Positions 1 through 7,919 are shown, numbered from the stretch's first letter. The stretch is 64,000 nt of DNA from Luteitalea pratensis (GCF_001618865.1 NZ_CP015136.1:6111001-6175000); one strand, 5' to 3'. Notes: generated from the sequence alone by a model not told the origin. A program made the numbers and translations.

Positions 1-69
1 CTCGCAAATGCGGGACGCATTCGAGGAGTCCAATCGCCGCATCGAGCACCGCGGAAACAGTTGGCGAGT

Positions 70-92
70 GCATGCGCATTTTTGACGCATGC
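70..92. repeat. 7-bp inverted repeat downstream of the amidohydrolase
   Basis: GCATGCG (70-76) pairs with CGCATGC (86-92) around a 9-nt T-rich loop. It lies about 50 bp past the amidohydrolase stop codon, so it may act as a terminator on the minus strand. There is no clear U-run after the stem. The rest of bases 1-143 holds nothing I recognise. Confidence 0.4.
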
Positions 93-143
93 GGACGACC
101 GGAACCTTCCTCACGCTCGGGGGCGCGGCTCCGTTGCGGGAGT

Positions 144-1520
144 TCAACGAAGTCTCTGCAGTTCCGCTCCAGAAATGAGCCGCCCGCCCAGAACGACGGC
201 CACCACGCGGCGCGTGTTGGCGATGTCTGCCAACGGGTCCGCCTCGAGCAGGACCAAGTTGGCCATCTTGCCCGTTTCAGCCGTGCCTTCGTCAGCAAGG
301 CGCCCGGTGAATTCAGCGGCATTCCGGGTTGACGCCTGCAGCGCCTCCAGAGGCGTCATGCCGGCGCGCACCAACGCTACCAACTCGTCGTGGAGGGGAG
401 GTGCTCCGCTCACGTTGGACAGATCGCTTCCGGCCAGCACCCTGACTCCAGCCTTTCGCATGTCGGCAAACATCTCGGCCGCCTTCGTCGCTGCGCTGTC
501 GGTGGCCGCGGCGTCGTCGGGGTCGAGCTGAGCACGGCGCGAATCCCAGACGCTGCGGAGCGCGCCAAACGTTGGGACCTGCCACGTACCGTTCTTCTTG
601 AACGCGCTGAACAACGCGGCTGCCTTGCGCCGGTCGTAGGTCTGCACGAGTCTGGTCAGGAATCCTGAACGGTACAGTGTCTCGTCCGGAGATGGCCCGC
701 CGGCAAGAGCGCTGGAGAGTGCGTCCCGAACCTCAGACGTCAACTCCGCTTCGGCCGAGGAACAGCCGATCAGCACGTTTCGGAAGCCAGCGCTGCCAAA
801 GTGCTCGATGCTTCGCTGCCCAGCCTGTGTGGCTTCGAGGGCCGACACCGACACTGGCAGGTGCCCGGCAAACGGCAAAGCGAGGCGCTTCGCCTCGCTG
901 GCGACCCCGAAGTAAGCGTCGCGGGTGAGCGTGTCCCCGACCTTGATGAAATCGACACCCTTTGCCTGCAAGTCATCAACAACGTGCTTTGCGTCGGCGT
1001 CCGTCACCGTTCGAACGAGCGGTGGCGTTCTGAACGGCAATGGACGCTGCAAGATTGGCCCGGCTGCCACAATCTCAGGACCCAGCAAGGCTCCGGCGGC
1101 GCTGTCGCGTCGAAGACGAAGAATGTCGTCGACGGGCGACGCCATATCCCGTACGCCAGTGATGCCGTATGCGACCAGTCGCGGCAGGACCTTCGTGCCT
1201 TCGTCGTACCCACCGATGTGGACGTGCATATCCCACATACCGGGGATCAAGTACTTGCCGCGCCCGTCGACAATGGTGGCCCCCGTCGGTATCCGTTCCC
1301 GGCCGCTTCGAGCGATTGCAGTAATGCGATGGCCTTCCACGATGACGGTCACGACTCGCGGCCTCGCCTCCGTGCCAGCGATGAGCGTCACATTCGTGAC
1401 CGCAATCGCTGTCGATTGGGCTGCGACGACGTCGGCGCACGCCATCGCCAGAGATACGACGATCAGCAGTCGCGCCAACCGAGGCGCGACTGCTTTGCGC
1501 ACACCAGCTGCTGGCTTCAC
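144..1520 (-). CDS. Secreted metal-dependent amidohydrolase (imidazolonepropionase/prolidase-like)
   Basis: The protein resembles exported amidohydrolases that hydrolyse imides or Xaa-Pro-type substrates; the substrate cannot be read from sequence. The metal-site motifs appear in order: DMHVHIG, a candidate carbamylated lysine in DFIKVG, FAGHLPV, RSIEHFG and, near the end, LAGSDLS. A hydrophobic export signal (LARLLIVVSLAMA) ends at a plausible AQS cleavage site. I chose the GTG at 1520 because the open frame upstream of it runs through the hicA region and has no homology; starts at GTG 1502 or the later ATG are also possible. Length is about 458 residues, normal for the family. The gene is convergent with nothing in the window and divergent from hicA. 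Confidence 0.85.
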   Translation of the reverse strand: MKPAAGVRKAVAPRLARLLIVVSLAMACADVVAAQSTAIAVTNVTLIAGTEARPRVVTVIVEGHRITAIARSGRERIPTGATIVDGRGKYLIPGMWDMHVHIGGYDEGTKVLPRLVAYGITGVRDMASPVDDILRLRRDSAAGALLGPEIVAAGPILQRPLPFRTPPLVRTVTDADAKHVVDDLQAKGVDFIKVGDTLTRDAYFGVASEAKRLALPFAGHLPVSVSALEATQAGQRSIEHFGSAGFRNVLIGCSSAEAELTSEVRDALSSALAGGPSPDETLYRSGFLTRLVQTYDRRKAAALFSAFKKNGTWQVPTFGALRSVWDSRRAQLDPDDAAATDSAATKAAEMFADMRKAGVRVLAGSDLSNVSGAPPLHDELVALVRAGMTPLEALQASTRNAAEFTGRLADEGTAETGKMANLVLLEADPLADIANTRRVVAVVLGGRLISGAELQRLR

Positions 1521-1631
1521 AGTGCCATTGACGAGATCAACTGAGCGAACGTTCTGGCGGGAGAAGGTGCGTGGGATTCGAACCTGGGCGTGGATGCCCC
1601 GTAAACCTACCGATAGGTTTATACTGCTCGG

Positions 1632-1817
1632 GTGACCTGGGCCGAGGTGATCCGCAAGCTGAAGGCTGCTGGGTTCGCCGAGGTCAGGTCCGGCAAAGGC
1701 AGCCATCGGCTGCTGCAGAACCCCGTCACCGGCAAGGAAGTGTGGGTGGCGGTGCACACGAAGAAGGATGCCGGGCGACTCGGCGCGCGCATCCTGCGCG
1801 AGGCGGGTGTTCAATGA
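1632..1817 (+). CDS. hicA: HicA-family toxin (mRNA interferase)
   Basis: A 61-residue protein of the HicA/YcfA double-stranded-RNA-binding-fold family, which cleaves mRNA when not neutralised by HicB. The family hallmark GKGSHRLL is present with the catalytic histidine at residue 25, after an N-terminal helix (WAEVIRKLKAAGF). Its stop codon overlaps the start of hicB in ATGA, the usual toxin-first HicAB order. Just upstream, CCTACCGATAGGTTTATAC is relatively AT-rich and contains a short inverted CCTAC/GTAGG-like element, a possible autoregulated promoter. Toxin activity is inferred from the family. Confidence 0.9.
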   Translation: MTWAEVIRKLKAAGFAEVRSGKGSHRLLQNPVTGKEVWVAVHTKKDAGRLGARILREAGVQ

Positions 1818-2167
1818 CCATGCTCTATCCCATCGTGCTCGAGACCGAGGAGGATGGCGCCGTCAGCGCGTACGTACCCGGGCTCCCCGTCTACGCGGCC
1901 GCCGACACGCACGCCAAGGCCGAACGTGCGATCCGTGCGGTGCTCCAGGCGTACCTCGCGCAGCACCCGTCCAGCAGGCCAGAGGCACGTGTACGAGTGG
2001 CTCGCTTCTCGAACGCCGGCACTGGCAGCGTAGAGATCGTCGGGGTGGCCGCGCTGGTGGGTGCCAAGCGCACCCCCGCCAAGGCGCGGGCATCGCGCGC
2101 GAATGGTCGACTCGGGGGACGGCCGCGAAAACTCGTCGGCGCAAGCGCCGGTCGCAAGAAGGCCTAA
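1814..2167 (+). CDS. hicB: HicB-family antitoxin
   Basis: The 117-residue partner of HicA. The N-terminal part (YPIVLETEEDGAVSAYVPGLP...) is the degenerate RNase-H-like HicB fold, followed by the AERAIRAVLQAYL helix. The C-terminus is basic (GRLGGRPRK), consistent with DNA binding for autorepression. The ATG at 1814 lies in the 4-bp overlap with hicA, which indicates translational coupling. A longer open frame upstream (from 1571) is rejected because it reads through hicA. Confidence 0.88.
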   Translation: MTMLYPIVLETEEDGAVSAYVPGLPVYAAADTHAKAERAIRAVLQAYLAQHPSSRPEARVRVARFSNAGTGSVEIVGVAALVGAKRTPAKARASRANGRLGGRPRKLVGASAGRKKA

Positions 2168-2358
2168 CTGCTACACGGCGACCTGTGTCACGTGTGGTAC
2201 GCACGGGCCGTCGACGTGACGCGCATGTGCTCGGTTTCACTCGAGAGTCTCTACATCACGCCCAGGCGACGCCCAGGAGAGATCGGGCGCTCTCTGCTGC
2301 ATCGTCTAGGCAGGCCTCGCACATGGCCGTGTGAGGGTGATACGTTGAGCGGACCTTC

Positions 2359-2583
2359 ATGACGAAGCTGGCTGAGCGCATCACCGTCGACCCTGCCCAG
2401 TGCGGCGGGCGCCCGTGCGTACGGGGATTGCGAATGCGGGTCATCGACGTGCTCGATCTGCTGGCCTCCGGCTTGAGTGCCGCCCAGGTCATCGAGGAGT
2501 TGCCCGACCTCGAGTTCGAGGACGTCACCGCTTGCCTCCGGTTCGCCAGCCGCCGGCTGGCCCATCCGGTTACCGCAGTGTGA
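2359..2583 (+). CDS. DUF433 (VapB-like) antitoxin-type protein, orphan copy 1
   Basis: A 74-residue DUF433 protein with the typical RITVDPAQCGGRPCVRG opening, the helix-turn-helix-like VIDVLDLLASGLSAAQVIEELPDL and a short tail. DUF433 genes are commonly followed by a PIN-like DUF5615 toxin gene. None is found here: the next coding sequence lies on the other strand. A close paralogue sits at 12425-12649, likewise without a toxin. The role of these orphans is unknown; they could be antitoxins that guard against toxins encoded elsewhere. Confidence 0.8.
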   Translation: MTKLAERITVDPAQCGGRPCVRGLRMRVIDVLDLLASGLSAAQVIEELPDLEFEDVTACLRFASRRLAHPVTAV

Positions 2584-2663
2584 CGTGGCGTTCTACGGAG
2601 CAGCCGTTGGTTCTCCAGGGCTCGCCCGGTCGGCCGCATCTTCCATAGCTTGTGCTGCAAGGA

Positions 2664-2864
2664 TCACTGCTCGAAGACGCTGGGCTTGTTCAGCAGTTGC
2701 GCAAGGCGCGGCAGGTCTCGTGGCGGCCCATCAAGCGCAGCCTTGAACTCCGCCCAGTCCCTCGCTCCGATCTCGAACCGTGTGCGATCCGGCAGCGATT
2801 CGGCGACGTGCTCGGGTGCACGGTGCGACGCCGTAGTGGGGCTTGGCGATGCCTTTTTGTCCAT
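2664..2864 (-). CDS. 66-aa DUF1778/TacA C-terminal-like protein, copy 1
   Basis: The small protein ends in TRFEIGARDWAEFKAAL and then PPRDLPRLAQLL. This matches the C-terminal, toxin-binding half of DUF1778 (TacA-type) antitoxins. The ribbon-helix-helix DNA-binding half is absent; the first 25 residues are polar and unrelated between the two copies. It lies 37 bp downstream of the Fic gene on the same strand. The same arrangement recurs at 14072-14272 with a gap of 36 bp, so it is probably translated with fic. Whether it neutralises Fic, or is only a leftover of a TacA gene, is open. Confidence 0.6.
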   Translation of the reverse strand: MDKKASPSPTTASHRAPEHVAESLPDRTRFEIGARDWAEFKAALDGPPRDLPRLAQLLNKPSVFEQ

Positions 2865-2901
2865 GTCACGCTCGCTCCGCAAGTCACGACGAGTAGTCAC
2901 G

Positions 2902-4053
2902 CTACGTCCCTTCGCCAAGGATGGCGAGGTACTGACGGTACCCGAATACGCGCCCACGCCGGCGGCCCGTCACCTCCTCGACCATCCCGAGGCTCATCAG
3001 GTCAGCGAGCGTCGCGTTGACCGTCGGCTCGGAGAGTCCGCTCGCCGCGACGAGTTGCGCCGTCGTGCTGAACGGATGCCGCTGCAACCCGGCGTGTACG
3101 CGCAGCGCCGAGCCCGCGCGGTCGCTCTCGGCCGTGATTCGCGCGCGGTCCTCCTCGAACAGTTGCACAATCCGGGTCGCCGCCGTGAATGCCTGCCTGG
3201 CCGTCTGCTCGACCCCAAGCAGGAAGAAAGCGAGCCATTCCCGCCAGGCCCCACGTTCGCGCACGTCCTGCAGCAGGCGGTAGTACTCGGCGCGATGCGT
3301 CTTCAGGTAGAGGCTCAGATACAGCAGCGGCGAGGTGAGCCCCCCGTGCACGCACAGGTACAGCGTGACCAGGAGGCGGCCCATGCGTCCATTGCCGTCC
3401 AGGAACGGATGAATGGTCTCGAACTGCACGTGCAGCAGGCCGGCCTTGACCAGCGGTGGCAGCCCCGACGCGTCCTCATGGATGAAGGCTTCGAGGTCTC
3501 CGAGGCAGCGGTCGAGTTCGGTCACCGGCGGCGGCACGAACTGCGCGTCCCCGGGCCGCGTGCCGCCGAGCCAGTTCTGACTGCGTCGGAACTCGCCAGG
3601 ATCGAGCGCACTGCCACGTGCCCCCTGAAGCAATCGCGCGTGCATCTCCCGTATGAGCCGCAGTGAGAGCGGCAGTGCGGGGAGGCGATCCAGCCCGTAC
3701 ATCATCGCTTCGACGTAGTTGGACACCTCGCGAACGTCGTTGAATGGGGTGCCCGCCTGGGCATCGGTCTCGAAGCGCAACAGGTCGGCGAGCGTCGACT
3801 GCGTGCCCTCGATCTGCGAGGACAGCACCGCCTCCTTGCGCGCATACATGTAGAGGAAGAGATCCTGGCTCGGCAGCAGTAGGGTGATGCCGTCCAGCCG
3901 CCCAAGGGCACGCTCAGCTCCCGTCAGCGGGCCGAGCAGGCTGGCCAGGTCGAGGCTGGATGGGGAGGGCGGCAGCGCGTCAGGGACGAACGCCCGCACC
4001 TTTCCACCCGCGACGGACGTGGTGACGAAGCGACCTGACGGTCGAGGAGGCAC
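2902..4053 (-). CDS. Fic-domain AMP-transferase-like protein with C-terminal winged helix, copy 1
   Basis: The 383-residue protein has the Fic core HPFLDGNGRMGRLL (His215), the catalytic loop that transfers AMP or related groups to target proteins. An N-terminal SSQIEG (residues 78-83) fits the inhibitory [S/T]xxxE[G/N] helix, so it should be an auto-inhibited class II Fic. Residues ~315-383 form a winged-helix domain (STTAQLVAASGLSEPTVNATLADL), suggesting DNA binding or autoregulation. It starts with GTG and is followed by the DUF1778-tail gene. An AT-rich palindromic promoter region lies upstream. The paralogue at 14309-15460 differs at about 30 positions counted by eye; catalytic and inhibitory motifs are unchanged in both. 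Confidence 0.9.
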   Translation of the reverse strand: MPPRPSGRFVTTSVAGGKVRAFVPDALPPSPSSLDLASLLGPLTGAERALGRLDGITLLLPSQDLFLYMYARKEAVLSSQIEGTQSTLADLLRFETDAQAGTPFNDVREVSNYVEAMMYGLDRLPALPLSLRLIREMHARLLQGARGSALDPGEFRRSQNWLGGTRPGDAQFVPPPVTELDRCLGDLEAFIHEDASGLPPLVKAGLLHVQFETIHPFLDGNGRMGRLLVTLYLCVHGGLTSPLLYLSLYLKTHRAEYYRLLQDVRERGAWREWLAFFLLGVEQTARQAFTAATRIVQLFEEDRARITAESDRAGSALRVHAGLQRHPFSTTAQLVAASGLSEPTVNATLADLMSLGMVEEVTGRRRGRVFGYRQYLAILGEGT

Positions 4054-4075
4054 GGCTGATCGTCCAACGACTCCG

Positions 4076-4106
4076 TTAATTAAGTAAGAAACATTTTTTT
4101 AATTAG
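4076..4106 (-). promoter_or_regulatory. AT-rich inverted-repeat promoter/operator of fic copy 1
   Basis: TTAATTAA (4076-4083) and TTAATTAG (4099-4106) flank a short AT-rich spacer, in sharp contrast to the GC-rich surroundings. The region ends 23 bp upstream of the GTG of fic. The same pair of AT-rich half-sites with similar spacing precedes the second fic gene, so it has been conserved. It could serve as promoter and as operator for the Fic winged-helix domain (inference). Confidence 0.5.
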
Positions 4107-4139
4107 AGAGCAGACCAAGGCAAGCGCCTTTATTACGGC

Positions 4140-4510
4140 CAGCCGTCAGTTCGTCCACAATGTCTCCACAAATCGGGACGACTTGGGACGATCGCGGTCC
4201 ATTCCTGTCGACTCAAGTCGATTCGCCAACTCACTTGCTATCAAGGGTTTCGTGCCAGAACCCCAACGCCGTCAACCAGTTGCGCGAAGTGGCCGGATCC
4301 GGTTCGATTCCTTCCCGGCTCAATTCCCCTCGCTGAAGCTCGGGGAATTTTCGCCGGGCAGGCATCAGCCGCTCCGCTCCGGCCTTCGGACTCGCGTTGC
4401 GGTCGAATCCTTCCCCTTCAGCCAGTTCGCTCTCTGCCTCGTCTCGCGCTCGATTTCCTCTTCAGCGATCCCAGTTTCGCCGCCGGCTGGTGGAACGACC
4501 CTCCTGTAGC
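4140..4510. repeat. Shared end module of the integrative element, copy 1
   Basis: About 370 bp, repeated at 15540-15834 and 21690-22050. Landmarks are TGTCTCCACAAA near the outer end, GCGAAGTGGCCGGA, a tRNA T-loop-like GGTTCGATTCC, and the inner segment CCGGCGGCGAAACTGGGATC. In all three copies this module is joined to a different point of the element's coding part. The region between 4054 and 4140 holds the fic promoter and a short AAGGC/GCCTT hairpin followed by TTTATT. Confidence 0.65.
4322..4349. repeat. Hairpin inside the end module, copy 1
   Basis: AATTCCCC (4322-4329) pairs with GGGGAATT (4342-4349). The loop contains a second short GCT/AGC stem. An identical hairpin lies at 21867-21894. 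It is missing from the copy at 15.7 kb, where the direct repeats flanking it have collapsed into one. Confidence 0.6.
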
Positions 4511-4988
4511 AGACTCTGCAGTCTGTGCCGTGCGTGGTTGCCACGCGCCATTGGGCCGCCTTCTTCAACATCACGCTCAGGACGGTGAGCACGTTGTTCA
4601 CCGGGCGAGGCTTCCGGTGCCGCAGCTTGTATTTCAGCTGCTGCACGTCCTCGTGGTAATGGCGTCAAGGCGCTTGTCGCCGAGCATCGGAAGCAGGTGA
4701 TTCTTCAGCACCAGTTCCTTGTGCGCGATGCCGCTTGGCTTGATTCGCGCGCGCATGGCCGTCCATGAAGCGCGGCGCGAACTGTTCGAGGGTCGGGACC
4801 TCCTTTCGGCGAAGACTGGGGCCGCGGGTCAGGAGCTCACGCTCCCGCCCTTCGCCCCACCGTTGCGCGGCGGTCTTCGACGTGATGTCGAGCCGCTTCC
4901 GTTCACGATGACGTCGACCATCCTGTGATCGCCACTGGATGTCGACCTCGAAGCCCCCACGACGGTAGGGGCGTACTGTCACGCTCAT
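4510..4988 (-). pseudogene. Tyrosine recombinase/integrase, N-terminal remnant, copy 1
   Basis: It opens with MSVTVRPYRRGGFEVDIQW and continues into the SAM-like core-binding domain (TLEQFAPRFMDGHARANQ). The frame is then lost near 4730 (open frame ends at 4665). A second frame resumes with PVNNVLTVLSVMLKKAAQW before all homology stops near 4530. The catalytic domain with the R-H-R-Y residues is absent. The ATG at 4988 overlaps the stop of the excisionase frame (TGATG), so xis and int were translationally coupled. It is inactive as a recombinase. Confidence 0.75.
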
Positions 4989-5143
4989 CACTGTGCTCCG
5001 TTCAGTGACGACGTGGGGTTCTGGCCCATCCAGTCTAGCAACGTGGCGCGGTCGAACAGGAGACGGCGGCCGATGCGGCGGACACCGGGCAGTTGTCCGC
5101 GCTCCTGCATCTTGTAGACGGCGGCGCGCGACGTGCGGACCAC
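4988..5143 (-). pseudogene. Excisionase-like HTH protein (Xis/AlpA type), N-terminally truncated
   Basis: A 51-codon frame with GTG at 5143 reads VVRTSRAAVYKMQERGQLPG and then RRIGRRLLFDRATLLDWM. This is the MerR-like winged HTH of excisionases, with the recognition helix and wing. The first helix (MTPDDVARVLR, seen in the neighbouring repeat near 5560) has been lost by a small deletion around 5140. The gene is too short for my confidence that it is functional. It overlaps the integrase start by one base. Confidence 0.6.
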
Positions 5144-5870
5144 TCATCGTCCGCGGTCATGAGCGGGACGGGCTCCGGCGTCTCAAGGCGGCCGCCTGCT
5201 GCGGCGACGGACGAACGTGAAGTGGTGGGAGGTGGGTCGAGTGGCGAACGCCATGGCGACCTCTGCTCTGCCCGGATCGAACGGGCCTGAACGAGTGGTC
5301 ACGTCCGGCTGACTGGCGCCCTGTGCGGCAGGGCCTGGGAGGACGGTGGCGACGGCGACTCGTTCCGTCACCTGGCGGTGCGGGTGTTGCCGCACGCCGT
5401 GGGTCGCGCTGCGCGTACAGCGGCGCCCACTTCAATGAACTCGCGAATGGCGGGGATGGCCGCGCGCGACGTGCGGAGTGCGCGGCGTCAACACGCCCGG
5501 CAGATCTAATTGTCGCCGCGCAGCGGAGCACGCGCGCGACATCGTCTGGAGTCATGAGCGGAACAGGCTCGGCGGTCTCGCCGCGTGCATCCGTTGCGGC
5601 GGCTGGCGGGTGTGCGAAGTGGCGGGGGGTGGGTCGAGTGGCGAACGCCATGGCGACCTCTGCTCTGCCCGGCTGAACGGGCATGAAGGAGTGGTCACGT
5701 CCGGCTGGCTGGCGCACTGTGCGGCAGGGCCTTGGGAGGACGGCGGCAACAGCGAGTCGTTCCGTTCCCTGGCGCTGCGGTTGCTCCGCACTCGGTGGCT
5801 CCCGCTGCAGGTACAACGAGGCCTACTTCGATGAACTCGCCAATCGCGACGAACCTTACATCTGTTGGTG
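5144..5870. repeat. Tandem duplication of the excisionase upstream region
   Basis: The blocks at about 5144-5539 and 5540-5870 are homologous over most of their length. Both contain GGGTCGAGTGGCGAACGCCA, TGACCTCTGCTCTGCCCGG-like text and TGCGGCAGGGCC. The second block still encodes, on the minus strand, the excisionase start PLMTPDDVARVLR that the first has partly lost. No intact reading frame spans either block; long open frames here are frame-shadow products of high GC. Confidence 0.6.
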
Positions 5871-5975
5871 GCACCGTCGATGCCACGAATTGGTCTCACT
5901 CGCGGACACTGCTCTGAATCCATTCTGTCAGGCCGGTGCAGCACGTATTGGCAAGGACACTGGCGAGTCGCTGGC

Positions 5976-6065
5976 CTTGTCAAGGCCGCAGCCCCGCGGT
6001 GACGCGGGGGCGACGCGCGAGCGTCGCGCCTTGACGAGGCCGACGCGAGCCGTACGCTCGGCTCG
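5976..6065. ncRNA. Candidate multi-hairpin structured element
   Basis: An 11-bp outer stem (CTTGTCAAGGC 5976-5986 with GCCTTGACGAG 6028-6038, one G-U) encloses two perfect 7-bp hairpins. These are CCCCGCG/CGCGGGG with a GTGA loop (5992-6009) and GCGACGC/GCGTCGC with a GCGA loop (6010-6027). A third 7-bp hairpin, CGAGCCG/CGGCTCG (6046-6065), follows. Two GNRA-type tetraloops inside a closing stem resemble a folded RNA or a REP/cruciform DNA element. No family is recognised and no protein frame is convincing here. Confidence 0.35.
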
Positions 6066-6160
6066 TACTGCACCGGCAGCGCTTCCAGCGGCAGCATCGA
6101 CATCCTGCGCGCGCCGGACGACGATACCCATCATGTTCGGAACGAGGCGACTGGCATGGA

Positions 6161-6234
6161 GGGGCGTGAACGACCCCGCCGGGGCGGGGTGCGGGACCGG
6201 GTCCCGCGCCCTGGAAGGGGGTCGTTCACGCCCC
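6161..6234. repeat. Long inverted repeat with nested hairpin
   Basis: GGGGCGTGAACGACCCC (6161-6177) is the exact reverse complement of 6218-6234. Between them lies a second palindrome, GCGGGAC (6191-6197) with GTCCCGC (6201-6207). The unit could be a REP-like extragenic palindrome, a miniature element end or a bidirectional terminator. Together with the hairpins at 5976-6065 it fills the non-coding stretch 5870-6470, in which I see no gene. Confidence 0.5.
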
Positions 6235-6473
6235 GACTTCTCCTCTGTGTCGTGGCTCGGTGCCTCGGGATCGGCGGCACAGAGCGCCGCCTTCCTGAGC
6301 GGCATTGTCCGCAACCCGTTGCGCCCTGGGGCGTTTGCGGCCGCGCCCGCGGCGCTCGACTTCGTGCTAGCAGCAGTCATTGGCGCGGGGCCATCACGTC
6401 GCCGGGGGGCCAACAGACCCGCGGGGCGTTAGCTCCCCCGGTGGCTCCCCTGGCCCGCGACATCAGCGTTCCA

Positions 6474-7678
6474 TCATGCCGTGCCGACCAGGGTAGAGAG
6501 ATGCAGGTAGGGATGCGCCAGCACCTCGCATTCGATGCGCGCCGTGCCGCGCTCGATCGCGTCCGCGAGTATCGGAGAGACAGCGCTGTCGATGACGTAG
6601 TCGCCCAGCATGCACCACGAGTGATTAAGCGCCCGGTACCTGGGAGACGAGAAGGCTCGCGATGCCCTGGCCCACCGCTCTGCGTCTGCTGCCGGCCGGG
6701 CCTGGCCCCCTGCCTTTCGCGCCCGGCACCACCACCGGAACACGTCGGCCATGGCCGGCGCCAGTCGTCTACCGAGTTCGAGATGAAGTGCGCTGAGGTA
6801 GGCCTCACGAGCCTTGAACAGGTGCGGCGGCAGCAGCACGCGCACCGTCCAGCGACGGATGGTACGCAGCAGGTCGGCGTGCCGTTGCAGGAACGCGTGC
6901 AGGTCCACCGTTGAGGGCTTCGTCGCGAGGCACAGGAACGTGTACGCCTCGCCGGCCTCGACGACTCCGATGGGCTGTCGGTCTGGGAAGTAGCGCACCG
7001 TGACGTGCGGCGGTGTGCCGAACCGGAGTTGCGGCAGCCACTCAATGGTGAGCGACGTACCGAGCGCGCGCATGAAGTGGTCCCACTTGTCGCGCTCGGT
7101 CGCCAGCCATGGAACCGACGGCTGGTCCAGGACCGCGTCCAGGAGCATCATTCCATGGCGCGTCCCGCCGGCAGCGGCTTGCGAAAGCGGCTGTGCGGCT
7201 CGCCTATCGCGGTATACAGCCGCCGATGGTGGATGTGGTACAGGCGTGCCCGCGCATGCATGGCTGCGTACGGCATGGCGATGCGGCGCTCGACCAGCCG
7301 CGCGAAGAACTCGCGGGCGTTGTGACCGTGCGCGATGCCGGCAAAAGCACAGTACTGCCGCACCATGCAGACGCCGGCGTGCAGCATCACGGTGACCAGG
7401 AATGCGGCTCGGCGCTCCGTGAAGCCCTCGCCCTTGAGCGCCTCGACGCGTCCCTCGAAGGTGAAGGGAGCGCCGCTTGACTGGGCACGGCGGAGGCCTG
7501 CGCGGGGACTGGCACGAGGACCTGGCTGGCCGGCGGGCTCAGCCGGTGCGGACGGGGACCCTGCGCAACGCGAACTGGTACTCAGTGGCTCAAGCTGCGA
7601 CGGAACAGATCCTTCGTGGTGCTGCCGCACGGCGGTCCTCCCCGGCAAGGCGACGTGTCCTGCACATTCGTCCTGCAC
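6474..7678 (-). pseudogene. Element-encoded winged-helix protein (replication-relaxation-like), copy 1, frameshifted
   Basis: Two overlapping frames (7148-7678 and 6474-7151) together encode one protein. The N-terminal part has ERRAAFLVTVMLHAGVCMVR and RQYCAFAGIAHGHNAREFF, a winged-helix-like region. The second part runs from LLDAVLDQPSVPWLATERDK to LHLSTLVGTA. The copy at 22 kb reads straight through the joint (GRAMERLMMLD). Here several bases are missing, leaving GRAME, a stop codon and an ATGA restart that mimics translational coupling. Function is unknown; proteins of this type accompany integrases in soil bacteria, and resemblance to replication-relaxation proteins is my inference. Confidence 0.6.
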
Positions 7679-7919
7679 GAAGTAGAACCCGCGAAACGGC
7701 TCCTAGCTTACGGGACCTCCTGACTTATTCGGACCGATCGTTACTCATATCGGGTTCCGGCCACCGGCGGGCGCCTGGCGTCGCAACCGACGCTGTCGCG
7801 CTTTTGAGAGAGGCGTCACGCCACGCGCGATGTGCGCCATTTCGTCGCCGCTCGACTCGCGAGCGGCGGGACATTCGATCTGGTCGCGCTTACAACCGAA
7901 TCCCACCAATCTACGGGGG

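Larger units (their letters stand above)
4140..7710 (-). mobile_element. Integrative-element remnant, copy 1
   Basis: The degraded remains read on the minus strand as winged-helix protein (6474-7678), excisionase (4988-5143), tyrosine integrase N-terminus (4510-4988) and then a non-coding end module (4140-4510). The distal end shows the shared pattern GAAGTAGAACCCGC followed by CTTAC (about 7679-7710). The end module, with CCACAATGTCTCCACAAA, is shared with copies at 15540 and 21690. A tandem duplication and a structured non-coding block (5144-6470) separate excisionase from the winged-helix gene. The integrase catalytic domain is gone, so the element cannot be autonomous. Confidence 0.6.

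Noticed and set aside
1571-1813. Longer HicB starting at 1571
   Set aside because: The extension lies over hicA in another frame and has no homology; the ATG in the ATGA overlap is the expected start.
4300-4335. tRNA gene in the element end module
   Set aside because: Only a T-loop-like GGTTCGATTCC and a 3'-end-like stretch are present; there is no acceptor pairing, D-arm or anticodon arm, so at most a fragment.
5144-5870. CRISPR-like array
   Set aside because: Only two long repeat units without short regular spacers; it is a simple tandem duplication.
5157-6432. Long open frames over the tandem repeat and hairpin region
   Set aside because: Frames are repeated or mirrored by palindromes, have no family resemblance and no conserved starts.
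7148-7151. ATGA overlap suggesting a translationally coupled two-gene operon
   Set aside because: The copy at 22 kb is continuous across this point, so the overlap is the result of a small deletion in a single gene.
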